Below, one piece after another: positions 7,322 to 14,085 of a stretch of DNA of 14,085 bases; positions within the stretch are counted from its first letter, which is position 1, and the number at the start of each line of letters is the position of its first letter. Under the pieces are notes generated by a model. That model worked only from the letters and a program-made list of their open reading frames with translations. It was not told the DNA's origin and made no database searches. Source of the DNA: Thermoprotei archaeon (GTDB lineage Archaea > Thermoproteota > Thermoprotei > Thermofilales > B15-G2); assembly GCA_003649445.1 (NCBI GenBank), contig QMRV01000053.1:1-14085 (forward strand), in the 5' to 3' direction. Position numbers and translations under genes: made by a program.

Positions 7322-10300
7322 TCATCCTCCAGAAGCCCTTTCCTTAACCCTGAATCGAAGAAGCTTAGGATAACTAAGAAACCTCACCGCGTCTCTTAAC
7401 TCCGGCTCCTCTCTAAAAATCAACCTAATATCAACACTCGACGTACCTCTCTTCAGGATCCTCGTTAAAGTATTTATGGGACTCCATAGAGTCTCTAAAA
7501 CCCTTGGATCACTAGTTTCAATATCTAATATTATTCTGCCTTCCTCAGTCTCAACTGATATCTTACCACGGATCTCTCCTCCATAGCTCTTAGCCAGCCT
7601 AATAACATCAGGTATACCTAAGATCTCTCTTGTTTCAACACATAGAACCTTAACGCCCTCCTCAGCGGGCTTAAATTCTTCACTAATAATTATCTCTCGT
7701 TCTTTCCACTCACCCTTAACAGGTATACTTAGAATTCTCTTCTCTAAAAGCTCTCCCTTACCATAAATCTCAATGAATATCCTGTAGTCACCTGCTCTTT
7801 CAGCCATTAACTTCAATTCACAAGTTAAAGGAGCTCTGCCCTTAAATTCACTAGGCTCTACTTCAAGACCACTATCTGGGTAAAGCTTTACTTCAATTTC
7901 CTCATCGAAATTCTCTACAATAACCTTAACACTCCCCCTATACTCTCTTTTCTCCCATATTTCCTCAGGAAGATTAGGCTCTACTTCAACAACATACTTC
8001 TTCACTTCATAGAACAGTTTTCCGGCCTTAATAACACTCCTCGGATCAAAGCCGCTAAGAACATCCCTAATATCCAAAACATTACCTCTTCTATCAAGCA
8101 CTTTAAGCAATTTATCTTTCGGAGTAATCTCAATAACTCTCTTTATCCACTTATCAAAAACATTCTCCCAGTACATAAGCTCAACATCATTCCACGACAT
8201 TCTAGTCTTATCAAGATATTCGCGAACCATATTGAGAAACACTTCACTTTCGCTCTTTTCTTCAGCTTCCACCCTATTATCAAACACAGGCTTCCATAGA
8301 ACAATCTCTCTTATCTTAACAGCATAATCCAAAGTCCTCACAAGATCTTTAACGGCTTCAATAAACATCTTATAGCTAATCAAGGGAACATTTGCTCTAT
8401 CAGTAGTACGTATAAAGCTCCACAAATGTCCAACACTAATAACATCTCTCTTAGGATCTAAGCCTAAGTAGTCTCTAACTATAGATATGATGTTATCCCT
8501 TCTGAACTCAGAAGGTATTAAGCCCTTATCCTTTAAGAAACCTTCGACCAAAGGCGCTATAGGCTTATCACTCTCAATAGTAAGACCATCTTCGTAGCGC
8601 AGCTCACCTAGCCTATAGTAGTAAACCCTATGATAACTCTTATTTATTAAGTTCCATGTATGCTTGTAGAAATAATCCTTCTTGCCTGCAACTTTCTCTT
8701 TAAGCAATTTCATTAAGTCCTCTGCTAAGAGCTCATGTTCCTCTCCGCCTCCAGCTATTCTCTCTCCAACAAAGGACTTTAAGTGAGCTTCAGTAATGCC
8801 TTCAGTCGCAACATAATAACGCAGTAACTCGAGAAGCCCCTCCCAAACACTCCTACCCTTAAATCCTATCAGCTCCCTAATACCCTTAATATCCTCTGGA
8901 GAAAGCTCGTCGCTTTCCTCAATCCCCTCTACACAGGGAGCCAATACAACAACATTATTCCTCCCCTTAAGCAACTCCACAAGCTCCTCTTTAGACACCT
9001 TATCAGCAAAAATTATCAACGCTGGATTCACTGACTCCACAACTTCCCTAGGCACATCTCTAGAATCCCTAACCACAGCAACATTATCTCTAAAAATAGA
9101 TGTTGTTCTCCTACCCCTCAACCCTTCTTCCAAAAGCCTAGCTAACTTATCTTTAGCCATCTCATCAGTAACATTCTTCTTTAGAATCTCTACAAGCTCC
9201 TCTATGGAAGGTATCCTAGCAAAAAACCATCGAGCAGCATCACTCTCAGGATCACCGTGAACAATAAGCTGCGGTAAAACACCCCTAAGAACACTTAATA
9301 CTCCCTTCACATCCAGTTCAGTTGGTGAAATCGAGTAAACAAGATCAGCTGTCGTCGGAAAATCACCCATATTCATTGGAATACCTAAGCCCACAAGACT
9401 ATGAAGCCATATCACTGAAGCAAGCTTAACACCAAGCTTTCTATCTTCCTCACTAAGATTCCTCAAAGCTCTCGCAACCACTCTCTCATAGAAATCCTCC
9501 TTCCTCTCGAGCTTCTTTAGCTCACTAAAAGTCACAGGCTCAACAACATTACTCCTCAATATAAGCTGAAACACCTTATACTCTTTAGGAGCATTCCTTA
9601 ACACAGTCTCCTCAAGAACCTCTCCTACAAACAGCGGAATATGGTAAGGCATCACTAAATTTATCTCGTCTTCAAGCCAATCAAATAATCCCTCCTTAAT
9701 CGCCAAAACAGTTCGAACAGCTATCTTAATAGCATCCCTAGTCCTCTGAAGATAAGGCAACCTATACGCTAACATCTCTAGAACCTCAAGAAACCTAGGA
9801 TGAAACGGATACGTTTTCCTCACTTCCCCCCAGAAACCCTTATCATCAAGAACCTTACTCACCTGCCTTGGATACTCTTTACTAAGCTCAGCAGTTATAA
9901 ACTCTCCAGCAAACCTATCAAACTCTTCTCTACTATGAGCAAAAATCCTTTTCCGAAGTATCTCAGCCAAGTCCCGTCTCTCGACAGGCTTAATTATCTC
10001 AACATTAGGCCTGCTCAAAACCTTGTTTATAGCGTTAATAAGTTCAGGACGGTGAATATACTCCATACCAGCCTTAGCTTCAGCTTTCTCGTGTACAACC
10101 TCGTAAGGTACTGAAATCACTACAGCAACTTTAGAAACAGTATATCCGCTTACGGCTTCAGCCAAGTTCATCAAAAACGCAGAAATCGTCGTAGTCGAGA
10201 GCCCGCTCAAATCATAATACCTACCGATTTCATCAATAAGAACAACAGCCCTACTCTCATTAAGTACATTAAGTAGCATATCAACATAAGGCGCAGTCTC

Positions 10301-10876
10301 CCTCTCATCAGCCTCTTTCACAAACTCGTATCTACCCAGCTCGTAGCCCAAGTAGCCCCACAAAGTCTTAATCTCTCTCCCAGCAATACTAATAGGCTTC
10401 ACAGGACTAGGAGCCAAGTCACTGTACTTACAGTCAATAACAGTCACTTTAGGCGAAACCTCTTTAATCTTAGTCCAGTTCTTCGAAATAAATTCAGCCA
10501 AATCCTCGTCCAGTACTCTAATCTTATTGACAACCTCGCTAAGATCACGTGCCTCGCCAATCAACTTGAATATATGGTACAATAAAATCAATGTATGAGT
10601 TTTACCTCCTCCAAGATCTGAAGGAAGCAAAATCAAATTACTGCTAACCTCATATCTCCTATTCCCGACAACAGTGCTTTTAAGTCCCAGTAAATTCATG
10701 AAAACCTTAATGATTAGCTCCTTCATACTTTCAGTAAGATACGTTCTCTCAAAGAATAGCGCTGGATTTAGAATAAATTCTGGAGCTACACCCTTAACAA
10801 CATTCCCTAAATCCACAGCAGGCTCGTACTGTAAGTCCTTAACCTCCTCTCTAATCTTAAGACTCCTAACATCCAT
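7322..10876 (-). CDS. DUF499-type P-loop ATPase of the DUF1156/DUF499 defence module
   Basis: A 1184-residue ATPase. Near the N-terminus LGGGKTHT (K92, H94) is the Walker A form typical of DUF499 proteins, followed by ILLYHI. AVVLIDEIGRYY gives Walker B (D215, E216), VAVVISVP (about 252-258) looks like sensor 1, and LQRTRDAIKIA (about 377-387) is another DUF499 hallmark that may provide the arginine finger. The middle is helical; the end (about 970-1060) is rich in beta strands with an Ig-like look (VKVIVENF, YRIFIEIYG). DUF499 proteins are large AAA-like ATPases paired with DUF1156 methylases and have relatives in BREX/Pgl systems (PglY); they probably power assembly or DNA sensing, but the mechanism is not known. 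Three in-frame starts lie together (GTG 10885, ATG 10882, ATG 10876). ATG 10876 is chosen because GGTGAT ends four bases before it; that site contains the TGA stop of the methyltransferase gene, pointing to translational coupling. The gene overlaps the small downstream gene or its leader. Confidence 0.92.
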   Translation of the reverse strand: MDVRSLKIREEVKDLQYEPAVDLGNVVKGVAPEFILNPALFFERTYLTESMKELIIKVFMNLLGLKSTVVGNRRYEVSSNLILLPSDLGGGKTHTLILLYHIFKLIGEARDLSEVVNKIRVLDEDLAEFISKNWTKIKEVSPKVTVIDCKYSDLAPSPVKPISIAGREIKTLWGYLGYELGRYEFVKEADERETAPYVDMLLNVLNESRAVVLIDEIGRYYDLSGLSTTTISAFLMNLAEAVSGYTVSKVAVVISVPYEVVHEKAEAKAGMEYIHRPELINAINKVLSRPNVEIIKPVERRDLAEILRKRIFAHSREEFDRFAGEFITAELSKEYPRQVSKVLDDKGFWGEVRKTYPFHPRFLEVLEMLAYRLPYLQRTRDAIKIAVRTVLAIKEGLFDWLEDEINLVMPYHIPLFVGEVLEETVLRNAPKEYKVFQLILRSNVVEPVTFSELKKLERKEDFYERVVARALRNLSEEDRKLGVKLASVIWLHSLVGLGIPMNMGDFPTTADLVYSISPTELDVKGVLSVLRGVLPQLIVHGDPESDAARWFFARIPSIEELVEILKKNVTDEMAKDKLARLLEEGLRGRRTTSIFRDNVAVVRDSRDVPREVVESVNPALIIFADKVSKEELVELLKGRNNVVVLAPCVEGIEESDELSPEDIKGIRELIGFKGRSVWEGLLELLRYYVATEGITEAHLKSFVGERIAGGGEEHELLAEDLMKLLKEKVAGKKDYFYKHTWNLINKSYHRVYYYRLGELRYEDGLTIESDKPIAPLVEGFLKDKGLIPSEFRRDNIISIVRDYLGLDPKRDVISVGHLWSFIRTTDRANVPLISYKMFIEAVKDLVRTLDYAVKIREIVLWKPVFDNRVEAEEKSESEVFLNMVREYLDKTRMSWNDVELMYWENVFDKWIKRVIEITPKDKLLKVLDRRGNVLDIRDVLSGFDPRSVIKAGKLFYEVKKYVVEVEPNLPEEIWEKREYRGSVKVIVENFDEEIEVKLYPDSGLEVEPSEFKGRAPLTCELKLMAERAGDYRIFIEIYGKGELLEKRILSIPVKGEWKEREIIISEEFKPAEEGVKVLCVETREILGIPDVIRLAKSYGGEIRGKISVETEEGRIILDIETSDPRVLETLWSPINTLTRILKRGTSSVDIRLIFREEPELRDAVRFLSYPKLLRFRVKERASGG
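7326..7330 (-). promoter_or_regulatory. Ribosome binding site of the small unknown gene
   Basis: GGAGG on the minus strand is also the two glycine codons that end the ATPase gene. It lies nine bases before ATG 7316 and none before ATG 7325, so it favours the shorter protein. Confidence 0.5.
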
Positions 10877-10880
10877 CCCC

Positions 10881-10886
10881 ATCACC
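10881..10886 (-). promoter_or_regulatory. Ribosome binding site of the DUF499 gene
   Basis: GGTGAT on the minus strand includes the TGA stop codon (10882-10884) of the methyltransferase gene and is followed by GGGG and ATG 10876. It decides between three candidate starts and implies that translation of the ATPase depends on ribosomes finishing the methylase. Confidence 0.65.
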
Positions 10887-13884
10887 TACCCTCAACATAC
10901 TTAACACAAAGCTCAGCCAAAGCACTTTCCGGATCATTCACAAACTTCGCTATAGTTCTAGCAGCTTCAATAGCCTCCCTGACTAATCCAGGATACTTAC
11001 TATACAATATTCGGTAAACTGAGTCAAACTCCCCCCTACCCTGCTTCGCATAGTACTCTAAAAGATGAAGAACATCAATAACATTCAGCTTCCTCCTCAA
11101 AGCCTCCAATTTAATAGGATTAACGCCTCTCTTACCAAGAACATCTTTAACTTCCTTTAGCGAAGAAGTAAGCGGCTCTAAAAGCACAAATGCTTTCTGC
11201 TGAGCCACCTTAGCACCCTTAACTTCCCCCAAACCTCTAATAACACAAGCCTCCTCAAACATTTTCACACCCCTCTCTTTACCCTTCGAGTCACTCTCTT
11301 TCAGAAAACCATAGGAAAGAATAATCACATCCTTACTCGACAAAACAATAGGTTCTGCAGACACACCATCAAGAGTCAGCTGCCCTCTCGCCTTAGCATA
11401 AACCCTGTAAATAGCTTTAGCAGCTAAATAAAACAGCGCTTCAGGAGACTTAACTAAGTCACTAGCACCAGCAATAACCCTCGTAGCAATAGCGTAAGCT
11501 TCTCTAACAATATCCCTCGAAGAAAGCTCACTACCAAACCTCAATACCTTATCATAAGAAGTAAAAACAGACAGCGCTCCAATCATAGTAGCCAAGAAAA
11601 GATCACTACTCCCAAGACCAGATCTCCAAGCCTCCTCCTTAGCCTTAGCAGCATGCTCAACAGCCTCCCTATAAACCTCCCCATACTCACCAACTTTTCC
11701 GTCACCAAGCCTCTTCCTCCAAACAACAACAATACTAGACTCGAGAGCAGTCTTCCCTCTAGCGGTGACTCTCTGGAGAGACTCAGTAGCAAGAGACCAA
11801 GCCTTAGTAACTCTTAGACCAGCCCTCCTCCAGCCAGCCTCAACAAGTTCAATCCAAGCCTCGGGACTAGAGTGAGCAAAGTAAGTAACTATTAAACCGT
11901 TATCCTTCAGCAACTCAGCCATCTTACTAAAAGCCATTCCCATAAGTTTTTCATAGTAGTCTTCAGCCTCCTTAACGCCAAAGTAATCAAGCCTACCTTT
12001 GTTATAGCTTATCTCGTTTAGAGCAAAGGACTCCCATTGAGTATTATGAATTAATGCGTCAGCATGAAATCTGGGAGCTAGATTATCGTCGCTTAATGCT
12101 CTCTTAAGCCAGACATAGTAGAAGTCGCTAAGCTCCGCGTAAGGAACATCATCACGGTAAGGCGGGTCAGTGACAATAACATCAAACCTCCCATTACCAA
12201 GTTTGGTGAGCACAGTAGCATCGTCAAGCAAAACCCTAACCTTGCTAAGACTACCAGAAACAGCAGAAACAAGATAAGACAATCCATCAATGATATTTTC
12301 TAAAGCATTATTCCATGAACCCGTACCCTTAGAAAGTGGATTAACATCTCCGTAATTCCATTGCATAGATATACCACGCATAGCGAACGCTCTTTTTACT
12401 GGCTGCCATGCTGTTGCTTGCCATTGCGATGAAACACAGTTGAAGTCTGCTATGTTAGCAAGTGCTATTGCTAAGTATGTTATTACAGCCTCTGCATACT
12501 CATGAGCTTCTTCCCTATGCCATCCCTCCTTTATCTTCTCCTCTTCAACCTTCTTGCCAGCCTCACGTATCAGCTTGACCAGCTTGACAAGTATTAGGAG
12601 CTGACGTGGATTGAAGAGCTTGTAGAACTTATCGAAACCCCATATCCAAATACTGATTGCTCCACCACCACTTGCTGTGTATTTCCATAGTTCCTCTGTT
12701 GGTATGTCTGGGTCTCCCCGTATCTGCTTTAGCTTCTCTAAAGCCCTCCATAGCTTCTCGTTGTCTTCTTCATTACATGGCTCGAACTTCAAGTCCCTAT
12801 TCACTATCTTTACTTTGACTAGGAGTCTTGGTCTTGCTTTAGCACTCTTCAGCTCTTCTAGACTTATCCTCCCCTCAAGGTACTCCTCTAGCTTCTGGTT
12901 CCAGTCGTTTATGGCATGCTTCGGATAGAATTCTAGCCTCTTTTTAATGAGTTCATTTCTTACCTCACTCTTGGATCTGTAGATTCTGCCTGTCGTGGGG
13001 TCTATGTAGGTTATCCTGCTGCCGCATAGGAGGCATTCTGCTAGCTCGGGTCTTCCTCTGACGTTAGGTGATGGTGCTCCCTCAGTCTTTCCCTCAACTA
13101 CCTCTATGTTAACTTTGTCGCCTTCGGCTTTCGGCTTCATGTAAGCGTACTTCTTGCCTTTGACTCTGGCTAGCCACCAGTTGCCGACTAGTGGTGTCCT
13201 CTTGCCGCAGATGGGGCACTCGGCTTCCCATGTGCCGATGTAGACTGCTGTATCTTCATCATATAATTCTTTAATATCTGGATCTTCCTTGAGCTCTCCG
13301 ACTATCCAGTTGCCCCATTTCGCGACATCGTAGATTAGTCTCGGTATCTCGTAGTTTTCTCCATCAGCTATCTTCTTCGGGCCCGAGAGCTTCTTAACAG
13401 CGCTCTCTAGCCCCAGTTCTTTCACTTCCTTACCGCTAACCCGTATTTTGTCGCCAGCGTAGGCTTTTGGGTATTCGAGCACGGCTTTCAAGAATATGTA
13501 CGCTGTCGGCAGGAATTCGACTGCGACGACTTCGCCTATGCCAAGTCTTATAGCTTCTAGTGGTATTGAGCCGAAGCCTGCAAAAGGATCCAGCAACTTT
13601 ATTTTCTTAAATTCTTTCTTAATGTTCTCCGGTAGTACTGGGTTTAGTCTATGAGAAGGTCTATCTGGATCTAATCTTAGCCAATTCATGAAATTAGCTT
13701 TATTCGTGTCTGCGGATAACAGTGCTCCAGCTACTACTGCTCTTGCCCCCGCCAAAGGCTTCCGCGTCCACCAGAAAACCATTTCCCAGTAAGGTGGTCT
13801 TCCTCCTCCACCTTTCTCCCTGCTAGATGCTTTATTGACCGTTTCTATAGGAAAGTCTAATGTTTCTATGAATTGTTCTTCCAT
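10882..13884 (-). CDS. DUF1156-type DNA methyltransferase (probable N6-adenine)
   Basis: A 1000-residue SAM-dependent DNA methylase. The N-terminus (TLDFPIETVNKASSREK, then WWTRKP) matches the start of DUF1156 proteins. Motif I is LLDPFAGFGSIPLEA (D99, G103, G105), with AVEF at 121-124 for the next strand. The catalytic motif VTDPPY is at 571-576. DPPY is usual for adenine-N6 methylases; the order motif I then IV excludes the beta class. The roughly 470 residues between them hold a zinc ribbon, C223-x2-C226 and C284-x2-C287, and probably the target recognition region. A strand near 664-670 (LIVTYFAH) and the ESSIVVVWRK segment (715-724) complete the fold. The last 275 residues are largely helical and unassigned. 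ATG 13884 follows GAGGTGA with a four-base spacer. First gene of the operon, it likely marks host DNA so that the ATPase, helicase and nuclease partners spare it (inferred from family context). Codon choice changes abruptly near 12350: A- or C-ending codons upstream, T- or G-ending downstream, without loss of frame. Confidence 0.93.
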   Translation of the reverse strand: MEEQFIETLDFPIETVNKASSREKGGGGRPPYWEMVFWWTRKPLAGARAVVAGALLSADTNKANFMNWLRLDPDRPSHRLNPVLPENIKKEFKKIKLLDPFAGFGSIPLEAIRLGIGEVVAVEFLPTAYIFLKAVLEYPKAYAGDKIRVSGKEVKELGLESAVKKLSGPKKIADGENYEIPRLIYDVAKWGNWIVGELKEDPDIKELYDEDTAVYIGTWEAECPICGKRTPLVGNWWLARVKGKKYAYMKPKAEGDKVNIEVVEGKTEGAPSPNVRGRPELAECLLCGSRITYIDPTTGRIYRSKSEVRNELIKKRLEFYPKHAINDWNQKLEEYLEGRISLEELKSAKARPRLLVKVKIVNRDLKFEPCNEEDNEKLWRALEKLKQIRGDPDIPTEELWKYTASGGGAISIWIWGFDKFYKLFNPRQLLILVKLVKLIREAGKKVEEEKIKEGWHREEAHEYAEAVITYLAIALANIADFNCVSSQWQATAWQPVKRAFAMRGISMQWNYGDVNPLSKGTGSWNNALENIIDGLSYLVSAVSGSLSKVRVLLDDATVLTKLGNGRFDVIVTDPPYRDDVPYAELSDFYYVWLKRALSDDNLAPRFHADALIHNTQWESFALNEISYNKGRLDYFGVKEAEDYYEKLMGMAFSKMAELLKDNGLIVTYFAHSSPEAWIELVEAGWRRAGLRVTKAWSLATESLQRVTARGKTALESSIVVVWRKRLGDGKVGEYGEVYREAVEHAAKAKEEAWRSGLGSSDLFLATMIGALSVFTSYDKVLRFGSELSSRDIVREAYAIATRVIAGASDLVKSPEALFYLAAKAIYRVYAKARGQLTLDGVSAEPIVLSSKDVIILSYGFLKESDSKGKERGVKMFEEACVIRGLGEVKGAKVAQQKAFVLLEPLTSSLKEVKDVLGKRGVNPIKLEALRRKLNVIDVLHLLEYYAKQGRGEFDSVYRILYSKYPGLVREAIEAARTIAKFVNDPESALAELCVKYVEGR

Positions 13885-13888
13885 GACT

Positions 13889-13895
13889 TCACCTC
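13889..13895 (-). promoter_or_regulatory. Ribosome binding site of the methyltransferase gene
   Basis: GAGGTGA on the minus strand, four bases before ATG 13884, is a near-perfect archaeal Shine-Dalgarno sequence and the strongest in the window. It fixes the start of the operon's first gene and indicates a transcript with a short leader. Confidence 0.75.
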
Positions 13896-13920
13896 AAATC
13901 TCAGTATACTAATATCCGTG

Positions 13921-13931
13921 AAATATATTAA
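13921..13931 (-). promoter_or_regulatory. TATA-like element of the defence operon
   Basis: Read on the minus strand this is TTAATATATTT, centred about 42 bases before ATG 13884. With the usual archaeal distance of about 26 bases, transcription would start near 13900, leaving a leader of roughly 16 bases that still contains the ribosome binding site. The surrounding DNA is very A+T-rich, so the exact element is uncertain. It overlaps an imperfect palindrome that could be an operator. Confidence 0.45.
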
Positions 13932-13940
13932 CATTAATAT
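13925..13940. promoter_or_regulatory. Imperfect palindrome overlapping the operon TATA element (possible operator)
   Basis: Sixteen bases, ATATTAAC/ATTAATAT, pair in seven of eight positions with no spacer. It is framed by TCAGTAT (13901-13907) and its exact inverse ATACTGA (13946-13952). A dimeric regulator bound here would block TATA-binding protein. No regulator gene is visible in the window, and A+T-rich DNA yields such palindromes easily. Confidence 0.3.
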
Positions 13941-14085
13941 CTTTCATACTGAAAATTTTAGAGAATAATCGAGAATTTCTTCTAGGCAAAAGCTAATAAG
14001 TTTACTAGAATTAAGAAAACAATTGAATAGATAATTATATCTATTTAAATTAGTTCTATCTAATTATACTATAAAATTACTTTAA
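13941..14085. other. A+T-rich DNA upstream of the operon
   Basis: No gene is recognised here. It contains one short inverted repeat, AATAGAT/ATCTATT around six bases (14026-14045), and a few partial repeats of TCTA and TAATTATA. It may contain the promoter of a gene beyond the right edge; nothing firm can be assigned. Confidence 0.4.

Larger units (their letters stand above)
2384..13884 (-). other. Five-gene defence operon: DUF1156 methylase, DUF499 ATPase, small protein, SNF2-DUF3883, beta-CASP nuclease
   Basis: All five genes run in one direction with junctions of at most 10 bases. The methylase stop lies 5 bases from the ATPase start. The ATPase stop overlaps or lies just beside the start of the small gene. 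The gap before SNF2 is 9 bases and the gap before the nuclease 10 bases. Each downstream ribosome binding site overlaps or abuts the preceding stop codon. Only one promoter-like region, right of 13884, is evident. The gene content matches the DUF1156/DUF499 modules predicted as anti-phage systems, with the nuclease as an unusual last member. Confidence 0.8.

Noticed and set aside
9800..10114. A plus-strand frame of 104 codons opposite the ATPase gene.
   Set aside because: Antisense to conserved DUF499 sequence including the QRTRD region's neighbourhood; no ribosome binding site or domain.
12300..12420. The compositional break in the methylase could mark a frameshift or a fusion of two genes.
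   Set aside because: The frame is continuous and the residues across the break (MQWNYGDVNPL) read smoothly between two methylase motifs of one family, so a hybrid gene is more likely than a broken one.
14026..14045. Inverted repeat AATAGAT/ATCTATT as a terminator or attachment site.
   Set aside because: Seven-base arms in almost pure A+T DNA are expected by chance, and no second copy or adjacent integrase was found.
1..14085. CRISPR array, tRNA or insertion sequence.
   Set aside because: No regularly spaced direct repeats, no cloverleaf-like stretch and no transposase or terminal inverted repeats were seen on either strand.

Overview
The window looks like a defence locus from a hyperthermophilic archaeon, most likely of the Thermoproteota (crenarchaeal) lineage. 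The grounds are A+T-rich DNA, frequent ATA and AGA/AGG codons, GGTGA(T)-type ribosome binding sites, GTG used as a start codon, TATA-box-like promoter elements, very tight gene packing, and protein families common in defence islands. No rRNA, tRNA, CRISPR array, transposase or integrase was seen, so the organism assignment is an inference. Every real gene is on the minus strand and transcribed from right to left.

From right to left, an A+T-rich promoter region (13885-14085) has a TATA-like element overlapped by an imperfect palindrome. It leads into a compact five-gene operon: (1) a DUF1156-type DNA methyltransferase (10882-13884) with motif I, a zinc-ribbon insert and a DPPY catalytic motif; (2) a DUF499-type P-loop ATPase (7322-10876); (3) a small protein of unknown function (6771-7316); (4) a SNF2-type helicase/translocase with a C-terminal DUF3883-like domain (3654-6761); (5) an RNase J-like metallo-beta-lactamase/beta-CASP nuclease (2384-3643). 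Junctions are overlaps or gaps of 5 to 10 bases, and ribosome binding sites overlap or abut the upstream stop codons, so the five proteins are probably co-expressed.

After a 258-base gap, a second unit begins. It is a large superfamily 2 DEAH-box helicase with a zinc-ribbon insert (1-2125), resembling the MrfA/DrmA-type helicases often linked to DUF1998. It has its own TATA-like element and runs off the left edge of the window.

DUF1156 methylase plus DUF499 ATPase plus SNF2 helicase is a combination long suspected to be an anti-phage system related in logic to DISARM and BREX: the methylase marks self DNA, while ATPase and helicases sense or translocate on foreign DNA. What makes this locus notable is the RNase J-like nuclease with all expected active-site residues as last gene of the operon, together with a possible second nuclease-like domain (DUF3883) on the SNF2 protein. 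The DNA also shows a sharp change of strand composition in the middle of the methyltransferase gene, suggesting possible replacement of its specificity half.
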